DNA of 64,000 nucleotides, taken from NCBI GenBank assembly GCA_958445895.1, contig CAUCTV010000004.1:4871-68870 (forward strand), given 5' to 3'. Source of the stretch: an uncultured Collinsella sp. Lineage in GTDB: Bacteria; Actinomycetota; Coriobacteriia; Coriobacteriales; Coriobacteriaceae. The notes under the pieces are model-generated. The model did no database searches. It worked only from the letters and a program-made list of their open reading frames with translations, and was not told where the DNA came from. The number at the start of each line of letters is the position of its first letter. Position 1 is the first letter of the stretch. Both the position numbers and the translations under genes were made by a program. Shown one piece after another: positions 20,801-28,977 of this stretch.

Positions 20801-22082
20801 GGCATATATCGATCGCTATGCCTTCAGGAATTCCGGCATCGCCGGCGACCTGAACATCGATCTTCCCGATAACGATATCTACGTCGGCGTGTCGGCGTTC
20901 GAAGGCTGTACGAATCTTGTCTCGGCGTCTGTGCACGCGGCAACGATCGAAATCAGCGATCAGGCATTCATGGGCTGCCCGAGGCTCGCGAGTGCATCGT
21001 TTGTGGCGGATACCAATGGCGACTACGACGCAGCTACGGGTGCGGGCTCTCGAAACTACCTGGCATCATCGGTGTTTGGCAACGATGTCAACTTTACGAA
21101 CTTGACGGTCGGCGCCGGTATCGCGACGCTGGGCTATCCGTCGCCAGGCGTGGGCTTCTTCTTGGACGGCGCAACCGATGTCCAAGAGGAGGCCAGCCGC
21201 ATTCGCCTGTCGGTGCCCAGCGGCATGGAGCAGGACTATCTCAATGCATGGGTCTACGGACTCATTGGCTACGACGACTACGACACGTATTATGGCGTTG
21301 TGGAATTTGGCATGCTCTCCGATTGGTTTATGGGGGAGGGTCCGGAGCCGACGGCCGATGCGGTTAGGGCGCAGATGGCTCAGAACCTATTGGAGCCCGA
21401 GAATCGCCTGCGAACCATGATGGGGCTGCCGCTGGTCGAGGCCTCTACGGTAATACAGGCGGGTGGCGATGCGGCCGAGAGCCATGAATGGGAGATAGAG
21501 GACAACGGTGACGGTACTGCCGCGCTGGTCTCGGCGCCGTCTGATATCGAACGGGCCGATTTAGCGAGTGTGTTGACGGAGCCAACCGTAATCGACTCGA
21601 ACGCCTTCTCGCACTGTTCGAACCTCACCGAGATTGCACTGTGCGATAAGGTGGTCGGCATCCAGAGCGGTGCGTTTGCGGGCTGCAGCGGCGTGACGGT
21701 GACGCTGCCTACTGGCTGTCCGCTGCCGGAGTTGCTGGGCGGGATGGAGAGCATGCCGTTCTCGTTTGGCGGCAACGTAGTGCTCGATATCGCCGAGGCC
21801 GATCGCGAGCCGCTGCTCAAGACGTGGTCTCGTCAGATGGTGGGGGTTGCCACAGACGACGAGGAGGCCGACTACGTTGAGAGCAAGTGGTTCGGCAACG
21901 TCAACATGGATACGTTTGAGTCGCCGACGTTCGATGTGCTCAATAAGGCCGTAAATGAGCCCATCATGGAGTGCGAGAATCGCTTGCGCTCGCTGATGGG
22001 CATGGAGGCCATAAGCGATATCGGCGAGCTCGGCGACCCCATTGATATCAATAAGTATCCGCAATATTGGATCGCCGGCTAG
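17835..22082 (+). CDS. Large BspA-like leucine-rich-repeat cell-surface protein
   Basis: The 1415-residue protein starts with a basic segment and a signal anchor (about 44-66). An acidic stretch and a Gly/Ser/Asn-rich low-complexity linker (about 150-215) follow, then a long extracellular part. BspA-type repeats (LRR_5; pattern I-x-x-x-A-F-x-x-C-x-x-L) occur near residues 800-860, 985-1060 and 1240-1285, for example IGRNAFENCQNL and IDSNAFSHCSNL. No C-terminal sortase signal is visible, so the N-terminal segment probably anchors it. The GTG at 17835 follows AGAGGGAG. It ends the moxR cluster, which suggests that MoxR/DUF58 helps to assemble or export it. Ligand unknown. Confidence 0.85.
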   Translation: MFSKYPQHMASHKNAASAKLKGPRNASAGVQHAAKNMYRAKPLAVTRVVAAAVSVAAVGVFGAVAFELAQSNLSFDPSGYIAAYSHGDAESGEAYRISPLSTDAEANRHDEDSDSRDTSAREQQARLDNAQGQVNLTGQSGTTAYNVTGSADGTGVGVAGGSGSGAGGTGGSGGGQNVPVINAGGASGGNAGGGAGGNGSGGNGGSGGSATSTANSYKYLLADPAPQKGAPMGDATFFTQFNGANGLIDPHEVQISPMEDAIYDGQMLDAWTLFCAMDVHWSDDKGLYYLACTKDEFASFPYLRIDSWTNAAGEKNPALCSSQLLTVSVSLRLSQDTAWTTRNVTIQPARSRLFVVGQPDSMGQRSVIWSTLSSKENLLGVNTQEAFMKQAGHVDSGGYLNALLLGWRENEAAVPYFYTLTPGRHVVVPGDIVSIDPAYKVRFQGYALDEDYRFDDDPTSLNNSRLQTLVDVDESVVSVDGGGETLSVPQGVQAVDAYTDSRQREVFTWRINNLELPSSVYYVNVNAGFQVLDAYRVASDNPVYAATDEGILTSRDGKEYLGVPYHTRELDVPADIAHVVIPDRNKLDRIVLHASKEGELPQIDVSNLQDCTLVVDDAALLDFITEHADELENAYGVYVSPATNPSVQLTYSQGLVYNINSQLESDLCYVLDTGSNIALVQISNTIKKGAFAGNTSVDTLVLMPWFDDKVTLEDGSLEGGSVRTIVCATDEQVAYVEQRKAAAGAPDARVIKMSLSQDGYLYYANADKTILLSAAGDEDGNLSATFDGTLLADGGKQLQVDSIAPYAFSGDAELRFVNLGEKTSAIGRNAFENCQNLQGVFIGTPDSIEVGADVFKGCTGLGFVASSAKKAVFATTENPNPAGCTWYAPDGELQGYDSRFVTVDGIYDFACDAQSDDAPLLYGYYDGDEEGKPSILLGAPSMLNGTIELLPSTIEIFGGYSLSGAKDLPGAFEGTGGAWGVDWASAPKLAYIDRYAFRNSGIAGDLNIDLPDNDIYVGVSAFEGCTNLVSASVHAATIEISDQAFMGCPRLASASFVADTNGDYDAATGAGSRNYLASSVFGNDVNFTNLTVGAGIATLGYPSPGVGFFLDGATDVQEEASRIRLSVPSGMEQDYLNAWVYGLIGYDDYDTYYGVVEFGMLSDWFMGEGPEPTADAVRAQMAQNLLEPENRLRTMMGLPLVEASTVIQAGGDAAESHEWEIEDNGDGTAALVSAPSDIERADLASVLTEPTVIDSNAFSHCSNLTEIALCDKVVGIQSGAFAGCSGVTVTLPTGCPLPELLGGMESMPFSFGGNVVLDIAEADREPLLKTWSRQMVGVATDDEEADYVESKWFGNVNMDTFESPTFDVLNKAVNEPIMECENRLRSLMGMEAISDIGELGDPIDINKYPQYWIAG

Positions 22083-22087
22083 GCAGG

Positions 22088-22816
22088 TTATGAAGCGAGG
22101 CAGCCCCAGTCGATGGGGCTGCTGCCGTTTTGCTCGAGCAATTCATTGGCTGCCGAGAAGGGACGCGACCCCATAAAAGCGGGGAGTTCTGCCGTGGCAC
22201 GGTTGGCCGAAAGCGGCGAGGGGTGCGTGGAGGCAAGGCAGAACTTGCCGCCCGCCTTGCCCGCGCCGGTCGCGGCGAGCTTGCCCTCGACCATCTGCTG
22301 GGCAAAGCGGCCCCATGCCAAAAAGACGACCGGCTGGGGCAGCTGACAGCAGCGTTCGATAACGTAGTCGGTGAGCGTGCTCCAGCCCAGCTTGGCGTGC
22401 GAGTTCGCGGCATGTTCGCGCACGGTGAGCGTCGTGTTGAGAAGCAGGACGCCCTGTTGTGCCCAGGGGGTTAGGTCTCCCGTGGCGGGAATGGGGCAGC
22501 CCAGATCGGCGTTGAGTTCCTTATAGATGTTGCGCAGGCTCGGCGGCAACTTGGTTTGCGTCGCAGGCACCGAGAACGACAGCCCCATGGCCTGGTTGGG
22601 CCCGTGATAGGGGTCTTGGCCCAGGATGACTACCTTGACCAGGTCGGCCGGCGTGTAGGCGAGGGCATTGAGGATGTCGTCTTGTGCCGGGTAGATGGTC
22701 TGCTCGGCACGCAGAAGGGCGATGCGCTCGAGTAGCTGGTTCGTAGTGTCACGTACCGGCTGCGGCGCATCGCCCAACCAAGTTGCTATGTTGCGGTCGC
22801 GAGTTGCAGCGTCCAT
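22088..22816 (-). CDS. ung: Uracil-DNA glycosylase
   Basis: The 242-residue family 1 enzyme removes uracil from DNA to start base-excision repair. The water-activating loop GQDPYHG (66-72, Asp68), the uracil-recognition strand LLLNTTLTV, and the DNA-intercalation loop HPSPLS are all intact. The length is normal (E. coli Ung 229). The start follows AAAGGAG. Only 5 bp separate its stop from the stop of the LRR protein gene on the other strand. Confidence 0.96.
   Translation of the reverse strand: MDAATRDRNIATWLGDAPQPVRDTTNQLLERIALLRAEQTIYPAQDDILNALAYTPADLVKVVILGQDPYHGPNQAMGLSFSVPATQTKLPPSLRNIYKELNADLGCPIPATGDLTPWAQQGVLLLNTTLTVREHAANSHAKLGWSTLTDYVIERCCQLPQPVVFLAWGRFAQQMVEGKLAATGAGKAGGKFCLASTHPSPLSANRATAELPAFMGSRPFSAANELLEQNGSSPIDWGCLAS
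22098..22132 (+). terminator. Possible terminator of the LRR cluster inside the 3' end of ung
   Basis: GCAGCCCC (22100-22107) and GGGGCTGC (22115-22122) form an 8-bp stem with a 7-nt loop, followed by TGCCGTTTTG on the plus strand. The hairpin lies in the last codons of the convergent ung gene. The T-run is interrupted. Confidence 0.4.
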
Positions 22817-22902
22817 GGAACTCCTTTAGGGCAGATGCTTTGTCGGCATCTATTGTAAAGGCGTCAGAGACCTTTATGCCGCGGCTGTATGAGGAGTGGG
22901 GT

Positions 22903-23805
22903 CTACGAGACGTGCTCGGGCGCTGCCGCCATATGAGCATGCCCATGTGCGCGAAGGCGCGGAAGCTCGACAGTTGCCACCATGACGCCGGTGAGGATGA
23001 GGGCAGCGCCAAGGAAGGCGATAGGGCTCAGGACCTCGCCGACCAGGAAAAACGAGAAGACGGCGGAGCAGACCGGCTCGAGCGAGAAGGCGAAGCCAGT
23101 GGTTTCGGCAGGTACGTGGGGCTGCACGAGCGTCTGGGTGATAAAGCCGTAGGCAGAGCAGATGAGTGCGAGTGCAACGATAACGACGATCTCGCTCGGC
23201 GTGCTGGGAAGCGTGAAGCCGCCAAAGGTAAATGCGGCGATACCCGAGAACAAGCCGCCGAAGCCCAGCTGCCAAACGCCCAGAGCCAGCGGATCGACTT
23301 CTTCGACAAAGCGCTTGGCGATGATAATGTGGCCGGCATAGATAAAGGCCGAGAGCAGCATGATGATCGCGCCGGGATTCAGGCTGGTAAAGTCGGCGCC
23401 CGAGAGCAGCAACATGCCGCAGGTGACGATGCCGGTGCCGATGAGCACCTTGCGCTCGGGAGCGCGACGCAGCAGGGCCGCGTTGGCAAACGGCACGATT
23501 ACGACCGTCAGGCTCTGCAAAAAGCCGGCGGTGGAGGCGGAGGTGAGGCTGGAGCCCAGGCACATGCAGGTGATCTCGGTTGCCATGATGGCGCCGATGA
23601 TGGCGGCGCGGACCATCAGGTCACGGTTGATGCGCACCGCGTGCTTGTGGAAGAGCAGCAGGCAGGCCGCAAAGGCGATGATGCAGCGCAGCGCGACGAT
23701 GCTCGTGGCGTTCATGCTGTCCATGCCGATCTTCATGAGGGGGTACGAAAAGCCCCATGCGACGGGAACGGAAAATGAGAGCGCGATTGCTTTTTTGCGA
23801 TCCAT
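22903..23805 (-). CDS. EamA/DMT-family transporter
   Basis: The 300-residue protein has ten predicted membrane segments in two EamA repeats, beginning SFSVPVAWGFSYPLMKIG, a typical DMT entry helix with the conserved Trp-Gly. The family exports amino acids, metabolites or drugs. A ribosome site AAAAGGAG precedes the ATG. It is divergent from a LysR gene at 23964, a layout that usually means LysR controls it. The substrate is unknown. A second divergent LysR/EamA pair lies at 60-62 kb. Confidence 0.88.
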   Translation of the reverse strand: MDRKKAIALSFSVPVAWGFSYPLMKIGMDSMNATSIVALRCIIAFAACLLLFHKHAVRINRDLMVRAAIIGAIMATEITCMCLGSSLTSASTAGFLQSLTVVIVPFANAALLRRAPERKVLIGTGIVTCGMLLLSGADFTSLNPGAIIMLLSAFIYAGHIIIAKRFVEEVDPLALGVWQLGFGGLFSGIAAFTFGGFTLPSTPSEIVVIVALALICSAYGFITQTLVQPHVPAETTGFAFSLEPVCSAVFSFFLVGEVLSPIAFLGAALILTGVMVATVELPRLRAHGHAHMAAAPEHVS

Positions 23806-23885
23806 GGGACTCCTTTTGTTACAGAACGGTTTCGCAAAAAGGATTCTGCTCCCAGATATGGATGTAGTAAAGCGAATGTATCTTC

Positions 23886-23904
23886 AGTATGATTAAGAAA
23901 TACT
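23886..23904. promoter_or_regulatory. Possible LysR site between LysR and EamA genes
   Basis: AGTAT (23886-23890) and ATACT (23900-23904) form a short inverted repeat in the AT-rich 158-bp divergent region. It has the size of a LysR half-site pair, but short arms make chance occurrence possible. Confidence 0.35.
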
Positions 23905-23963
23905 AATGTTGGAAGAAAAAGCCCTGGCAAAACGTTTTACGGCTACATCGATGTGGAGGCACG

Positions 23964-24830
23964 ATGGCATCGCGGTATCAGATTGTATGTATGGTGGTCG
24001 ATTGCGGCAGCCTGAAACGTGCCGCCGACGAGCTGGGCTATACGCAAAGTGCGGTGAGCCAGGCCGTCAAGGCGCTCGAGCGCGAGCTGGGCACCACGAT
24101 TATCGAGCGTGGCAAGCAGGGCGTCTCACTGACGCGCGACGGCAAACAGTATCTGCCGTATCTGCGCCAGATCGTTACAGCCGAGGCCGAGCTTGAGGGC
24201 AAGCGTCAGGAGTTGCTGGGGCTTTCGTCGACCGACATTCGCATTGCGACGTTTACCAACGTGAGTCGTACTGTGTTGCCGCGTGTGATCCGCGACTTTG
24301 GGGCCCTGCATCCGGGCGTGCGCTTTACCCTCAAGCAGGGCGATTACACGCGCAATGCCCAGTGGGTGCACGATGGCATGGTCGACTTTTGCTTTACAGC
24401 GCGTGGATTTACCGAGGGGCTCGAGAAACGCGTGGTCTATCACGACGAGCTGGTGGCGCTGTTGCCAGCCGTCCATCCACTGGCGGCAAAGGAAAAGGCG
24501 ACGCTTGCCGACCTGGCGTCCGAACCGTTTGTGCTGCTGGATGAGGGCGAACAGAGTCTGGTGCTCGATGCGTTTGCCGCGCACGGGCTATCGCCGCATG
24601 TGACGAGTGAGGTCACCGATGACTACACCATTATGGCGATGGTGGAGGAGGGCCTCGGTGTGAGCATGCTCTACCGCCGTACCGTCGAGGGCATGCGGGC
24701 CGATATTTGTGTGCGCCCCATCGTGCATGCTCCCTCGCGCGACGTCGTGGCGGCTTGGCGCAGCTGGGACACCATGCCTATCGCCACGAGGCGCTTTATC
24801 GACTATATGAGCTCGCATATTGTCAATTAA
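23964..24830 (+). CDS. LysR-family transcriptional regulator
   Basis: The 288-residue protein has the N-terminal winged helix (CGSLKRAADELGYTQSAVSQAVKALERELG, residues 13 onward) and a co-inducer domain from about residue 90. A GGAGG site sets the ATG at 23964. It is divergent from the EamA transporter gene and probably regulates it. Its domain text (for example IMAMVEEGLGVSML near residue 220) is close to the LysR at 61286, which also sits against an EamA gene, so the two modules look paralogous. The effector is unknown. Confidence 0.92.
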   Translation: MASRYQIVCMVVDCGSLKRAADELGYTQSAVSQAVKALERELGTTIIERGKQGVSLTRDGKQYLPYLRQIVTAEAELEGKRQELLGLSSTDIRIATFTNVSRTVLPRVIRDFGALHPGVRFTLKQGDYTRNAQWVHDGMVDFCFTARGFTEGLEKRVVYHDELVALLPAVHPLAAKEKATLADLASEPFVLLDEGEQSLVLDAFAAHGLSPHVTSEVTDDYTIMAMVEEGLGVSMLYRRTVEGMRADICVRPIVHAPSRDVVAAWRSWDTMPIATRRFIDYMSSHIVN

Positions 24831-24857
24831 TGACTGGCGTGGCGTTGAGTGTGGTGA

Positions 24858-26240
24858 TTAGCGGGCTGTCGCTTTGGCTTGGGCGGCGCGATAGGTGCGT
24901 GCCGGGTGGCAGAGTAGTACCGCCACGACCATAAAGAACGCCGTGGTGCCCAGGCTGATGGGGTAGACCATCATGATGTTCGCAAAGGTGCGGAAGTGCG
25001 GGAACACGCAGAATACCCAATAGAAGCGAATACCGCAGACACAGATCATGGTGATGAGGGCGGGCATGAGCGAGATGCCAAAGCCGCGCAGGTAGCCGGA
25101 CATATTCTCGTAGAACATGCTAAAGGCGTATGCCGGGAAGATCGAGCACACACGGATATAGCCGATCGAGACGATGTTGGGGTCGCTGTTGAACAGCGCC
25201 AGGATCTCGCGCCCCAGACCGACGATGATGACGATGGTGGTGAGTGCAACGATGCCGCCTTCGACCAGGCAGACCTTGAGCGTCTTGGTGCAGCGGTCGA
25301 TCTGGCGCGCGCCGTGGTTTTGTCCCACAAAGGTAGTGCAAGCCTGACTAAAGCTGTTGAGCAGGTTGTAACACACATACTCCAGGCTCATGGCAGCGCT
25401 GGATGCCGCCATGACCTCGGTGCCCAAGCTGTTGATGGCGGACTGGATGATGATGTTAGCGACGGCAAAGACGGCGCTTTGGATGCCGGCGGGCAGGCCG
25501 ATCTTAACGATGCGCTTGAGGGCGACGGGGTCTAAGCCTAAGTCGCGTGGGGTGACGCGGACGACGGAATCGGTCTTGAGCAGACGGATAAAGAGCGTGA
25601 CTGCGCTGACGGTATAGGCGATGGCGGTGGCGATGGCGACACCCGCGACGCCCCAGTGGAGCACGGGGACAAAGATGAGGTCCAGGCCAATGTTGAGGAC
25701 GGTGGACACGGCAAGCGCCTGCAGCGGCATGCGGGTGATGCCGACGGAGCGGAAGATTGCGGCCTCAAAGTTGTAGAGCAAGATCGAGGGCATGCTGAGC
25801 AAAAAGACGCGCAGGTAGAGCGATGCGAGCGGCATGGTTTCGTCAGGGACGTTGAGCGCGGCGAGCATGGGCTCGGCAAAGATCTCGCCCAGCGCGATGA
25901 CGACAAAGCCCACGAGTGCCATCAGAATCGAGGTATGGACGGCGCGCTTGACCATGTTCTGATCGTTGCGGCCGATGGCGTTAGCGATGACCACGTTGGA
26001 GCCAAGCGACAGCCCAATAAACAGGTTGATCATAAGACTGGTAAGCGGAACATTGGAGCCGACCGCCGCCATGGCGAGGGTTCCCTGGTCGCCCGAGAAG
26101 TTACCGATGATGACCGTGGCGATGAGGTTCGACAGCTGCTCAAGGATGCTCGTGGCGGCGACGGGAAAGGCGAACAGGGGAATATTGCGCCACAGCGAGC
26201 CGGTGGTCATGTCAATGTGCTTAGATGCGGTGTCTGCCAT
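24858..26240 (-). CDS. MATE-family efflux transporter
   Basis: The 460-residue protein has twelve membrane segments in two homologous halves and opens with TTGSLWRNIPLFAFPVAATSILEQL, typical of the DinF/NorM-like MATE group. Such proteins export cationic drugs or metabolites using Na+ or H+ gradients. Convergent with the LysR gene, with 27 bp between the stops. The upstream region carries repeat family A copy 2. Substrate not determinable. Confidence 0.92.
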   Translation of the reverse strand: MADTASKHIDMTTGSLWRNIPLFAFPVAATSILEQLSNLIATVIIGNFSGDQGTLAMAAVGSNVPLTSLMINLFIGLSLGSNVVIANAIGRNDQNMVKRAVHTSILMALVGFVVIALGEIFAEPMLAALNVPDETMPLASLYLRVFLLSMPSILLYNFEAAIFRSVGITRMPLQALAVSTVLNIGLDLIFVPVLHWGVAGVAIATAIAYTVSAVTLFIRLLKTDSVVRVTPRDLGLDPVALKRIVKIGLPAGIQSAVFAVANIIIQSAINSLGTEVMAASSAAMSLEYVCYNLLNSFSQACTTFVGQNHGARQIDRCTKTLKVCLVEGGIVALTTIVIIVGLGREILALFNSDPNIVSIGYIRVCSIFPAYAFSMFYENMSGYLRGFGISLMPALITMICVCGIRFYWVFCVFPHFRTFANIMMVYPISLGTTAFFMVVAVLLCHPARTYRAAQAKATAR

Positions 26241-26300
26241 ACGCTCTCAATCTCTAACATGCTCATTTGCGCTTATTTGCGCAGACGATGATACTCCTAA

Positions 26301-26374
26301 TCGACTAGTCGGCACTTAGGGACATTCCTTTTCTGCCGGCAGCTGGGGGACACTCCTTGTCTCTTCTATGACTA
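26301..26374. repeat. REP-like repeat cluster (family A, copy 2)
   Basis: The segment contains CGACTAGTCG, GCACTTAGGGACATTCC, TGCCGG and GGGGGACACTCCTTG, the same building blocks as 3422-3527 in another order. It lies in the divergent region between the MATE and rlmA genes. Confidence 0.65.
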
Positions 26375-26431
26375 GATGGGGAAGGCGTGCGACAATGGTG
26401 GGCGTTGTGTTGTTCGCGCTAAGGAGTTGCC

Positions 26432-27244
26432 ATGTTGTTGTGTCCCGTTTGCCATGAGCCGTTGGTGGACGATGAGCGCGGTGCTGTGTGCGCGGGCGGA
26501 CACCGGTTTGATCGTGCGCGCGAGGGCTATCTGTATCTACTGCGCTCGTCCAAGAGCGGCGACTCCATGGGCGATCCCAAGTCGCAGGCGCGTAGTCGTC
26601 GCGACTTTCTGAACCGCGGTTACTATGCGCCGTTGCGCGATGCGATGGTCGAGCTGGTGCGCAAGCAGGTGTCTGGGCGCGCGGCGTCTGCAGGCGTCCC
26701 CATGACCTTGCTCGATATTTGCTGCGGCGAGGGCTACTACACTAACGCCATGGGTGCGGTGCCGGACGTGGATGCTTACGGTTTCGACCTGGGCAAGGAG
26801 ATGGTGCGCCTGGCCGCCAAGCGCGGCGATGCGACCTACTTTGTGGCCAATATGAAGGACATCCCCGTGGCCGATGGCGCCTTCGATATGGTGACCGAGC
26901 TCTTCGCTCCCTTTAACGAGCGCGAGTTTGCCCGCGTGCTGGCGCCCGAGGGCTCGCTCTACACCGTGGTGCCGGGTGCCCGTCATCTGTTTGGGCTCAA
27001 GGAGGTGCTCTACGACACGCCGTACCTTAACGACGAGAAGCTGCCGAAGACGACCGAGCTCGAGTTGGTGGGAACGCAGCGGGTGTCTGCGAACATTACG
27101 CTCCAGACCCAGGCTGACATCGAGGCGGTGTTCCAGATGACGCCGTACTACTACCGTACGCGCCCCGCCGACAAAGAGCGCCTGGCAAACCTGGACACCC
27201 TTCAAACCGATATCGACTTCATCATCGCCGAGTACCGCCACTAA
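26432..27244 (+). CDS. rlmA: 23S rRNA (guanine-N1)-methyltransferase, RlmA-like
   Basis: The 270-residue protein begins with a zinc-binding knuckle (CPVCHEPL, then CAGGHRFD) and the RlmA block GYLYLLRSSKSGDSMGDPKSQ. A Rossmann methyltransferase domain follows, with motif I LLDICCGEGYYTNAM near residue 92. RlmA I/II methylate G745 or G748 of 23S rRNA. Which of the two applies cannot be decided here. The RlmA II type can affect tylosin or mycinosylated macrolide sensitivity, but that is family knowledge only. AAGGAG precedes the ATG. Confidence 0.88.
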   Translation: MLLCPVCHEPLVDDERGAVCAGGHRFDRAREGYLYLLRSSKSGDSMGDPKSQARSRRDFLNRGYYAPLRDAMVELVRKQVSGRAASAGVPMTLLDICCGEGYYTNAMGAVPDVDAYGFDLGKEMVRLAAKRGDATYFVANMKDIPVADGAFDMVTELFAPFNEREFARVLAPEGSLYTVVPGARHLFGLKEVLYDTPYLNDEKLPKTTELELVGTQRVSANITLQTQADIEAVFQMTPYYYRTRPADKERLANLDTLQTDIDFIIAEYRH

Positions 27245-27255
27245 TCTACCAAAAA

Positions 27256-27296
27256 GGGACAGGTTTATTTTGGCAGGTTTTATCTGGGCAAATGCA
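27256..27296. repeat. Half copy of palindromic element (family B)
   Basis: The 41 nt starting GGGACAGGTTTATTTTGGCA match the reverse complement of 47502-47542 at 39 of 41 positions by my count. Only one arm and its neighbouring 18 nt are present, so this is a solo half of the 78-bp element at 47465-47542. It lies just after the rlmA stop and abuts a terminator. Confidence 0.75.
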
Positions 27297-27333
27297 AAGG
27301 GCCGACCGCGGAGATGTGCGATCGGCCCTTTTT
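27296..27333. terminator. Bidirectional Rho-independent terminator
   Basis: AAAGGGCCGA (27296-27305) and TCGGCCCTTT (27322-27331) form a perfect 10-bp stem with T-runs on both strands. It serves rlmA on the plus strand and the small membrane protein gene on the minus strand. Confidence 0.85.
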
Positions 27334-27369
27334 AGTTGCTTGGCTGCAGAGGCTATGAGAAGCGAGCGC

Positions 27370-27771
27370 TTACAGGCGGTCCTTGTTCTCGGCCTTGACG
27401 GCGTGCGCCTGCTGAACAAAGAACAGGTCGTACACCACGATGACAAAGGCGCCAAAGTTGATGGCGTCGCCGCCAAACGCGGGAAGCGTGAGCACCGCCT
27501 GGGCAAGCGTGGCGACTGCAGCAACGATACCGAGCTTAAACGCGCCGTCAACCTGCGAAGGCTTGTTGGCACCCTTGATGCCCGCAACGCCCGCGGCAAG
27601 ATCGATGAGGCCCTTGGCGATAATCACGGCCGCGGCGAGCATGGCGTTCGATCCGTAGGTGGACTCGAACTTGCCGGTCGCGATGCCGGCGATTCCTATG
27701 ACGAGACTGGCGATGCCCAGAACAAAATAAATCAGGGCAAGGATTTTGAGTGTCTTGCGAGTGAAGCTCAT
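27370..27771 (-). CDS. Small four-TM membrane protein, unknown function
   Basis: The 133-residue protein has four hydrophobic segments (about 8-31, 42-63, 76-97, 101-122) and a charged C-terminal end KAENKDRL. It begins SFTRKTLKILALIYFVLGI. I do not recognise a characterised family; the pattern resembles DUF308-like small membrane proteins. The ATG at 27771 is preferred to an upstream ATG because AAAGGACCAG precedes it. It has its own terminator and no obvious partner. Confidence 0.75.
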   Translation of the reverse strand: MSFTRKTLKILALIYFVLGIASLVIGIAGIATGKFESTYGSNAMLAAAVIIAKGLIDLAAGVAGIKGANKPSQVDGAFKLGIVAAVATLAQAVLTLPAFGGDAINFGAFVIVVYDLFFVQQAHAVKAENKDRL

Positions 27772-27998
27772 GGCTGGTCCTTTCGATACGAGTACGCCAA
27801 CCTGGCGCACCCTATGTGCTGCACATATGGTGAAGCACATTGTAGTTCAACGCGGCGATGCATGCGCCTGAAAGCGTCTCTTGCCTGCACGGTTCAACCT
27901 TTCAAAAAGGAAAGCTGGACGTAAGTCAAATCGATGGCAGCGCATGCGCGGCGCTGCGATGATGAGGCCATGGTAAGAGCTGGACCGAAGGAGGAGCC

Positions 27999-28142
27999 AT
28001 GATGTACGGAGTCAAGCAAGTGGATGAGCCGCGGTCGCTGGGAAGGCGCATGAGTGATTCTGTGATCGCTGCCGTGTGCACGGTATTGATGGCGGTGCTT
28101 TGCATTGGGATGCTGTGGACCATGTCGCATGTGGGACAATAA
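27999..28142 (+). CDS. Small single-TM protein (47 residues), unknown
   Basis: A short open frame starts at an ATG directly after a strong AAGGAGGAG ribosome site. It encodes a polar N-terminus with a basic cluster (Leu-Gly-Arg-Arg-Met) followed by one membrane helix (VIAAVCTVLMAVLCIGMLW) and a short tail. The ideal ribosome site, charge pattern and clean transmembrane segment support a real small membrane protein. The rsmJ gene begins 63 bp later. No function can be assigned. Confidence 0.6.
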   Translation: MMYGVKQVDEPRSLGRRMSDSVIAAVCTVLMAVLCIGMLWTMSHVGQ

Positions 28143-28205
28143 CGGACGGTTGGGTGCCGACATGAATGGCGCCCATGTATTCGTTTTGTTTGCTAAGGAG
28201 TGTCC

Positions 28206-28910
28206 ATGGGCGTCGTCGATCCCTTTTCTGTTGCTCGGGCTGCTGGGCTCGAGCTCGTGCGGACGTCCGAGGGCCTTACGCTCACCGACGGCACGATGGA
28301 GTTGCGTGCCGATTTTGGCCGCATGCTTCCACGGCTCAAGCAGGGTCGTCTGCAGCAAGAGCTGTTGGTAAAGGCTGCGCGCACAAAAGGCATCGAACAA
28401 CCATGGGCGATTGACGCCACGGCAGGCTTTGGCGAGGATTCGCTGCTGCTGGCGGCAGCGGGCTTTACCGTCGATCTGTATGAGCAGGATTGCGTGATCG
28501 CGGCGCTGCTCCAGGATGCCCTGGATCGCGCGGCAGATGATTCGGCGCTTGCGGCCGCCGTGGCGCGCATGCACTTACATGCGGGCGAGGACAGCATTGC
28601 CGGCCTTCGCCATACGGCTGAGCTGGTCGAGCGCGATGAGCTCGCGGCTCCCGACGTGGTGTATCTGGACCCCATGTTTCCTGAGCGCACCAAGAGCGCG
28701 GCGGTCAAAAAGAAGTTCCAGCTCTTGCACCATCTGGAACAGCCGTGTGCCGATGAGGAGACGCTGGTTAAAACTGCGCTTGCAGTGCGGCCGCGCAAGG
28801 TCGTTATCAAACGGCCGGTGAAGGGCCCATTGCTTGCCGGCGTTAAGCCGAGCTATCAGCTTGCGGGCAAGGCCGTCCGCTACGATGTTTTGGTGCCGCC
28901 GCGCCCGTAG
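28206..28910 (+). CDS. rsmJ: 16S rRNA (guanine1516-N2)-methyltransferase, RsmJ-like
   Basis: The 234-residue methyltransferase shows the two RsmJ (DUF548) hallmarks: motif I AIDATAGFGEDSLLLAAAGF near residue 60, and the catalytic block VVYLDPMFPERTKSAAVKKK near residue 150. RsmJ methylates G1516 of 16S rRNA using SAM. The ATG at 28206 is set by TAAGGAG 5 nt upstream; a GTG two codons earlier overlaps that ribosome site and is unlikely. Confidence 0.9.
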   Translation: MGVVDPFSVARAAGLELVRTSEGLTLTDGTMELRADFGRMLPRLKQGRLQQELLVKAARTKGIEQPWAIDATAGFGEDSLLLAAAGFTVDLYEQDCVIAALLQDALDRAADDSALAAAVARMHLHAGEDSIAGLRHTAELVERDELAAPDVVYLDPMFPERTKSAAVKKKFQLLHHLEQPCADEETLVKTALAVRPRKVVIKRPVKGPLLAGVKPSYQLAGKAVRYDVLVPPRP

Positions 28911-28977
28911 CCTGCGCGTGATGGCCGGCGATGTGTCGGTGCCGTGCCGCTGCGTGAGCGCCGCTCCGTTGCGGAGC

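Noticed and set aside
22783..23778. A 331-codon open frame antisense to the EamA transporter
   Set aside because: Asp/Gly/Ala-rich shadow; the minus strand encodes a typical ten-TM transporter with a ribosome site.
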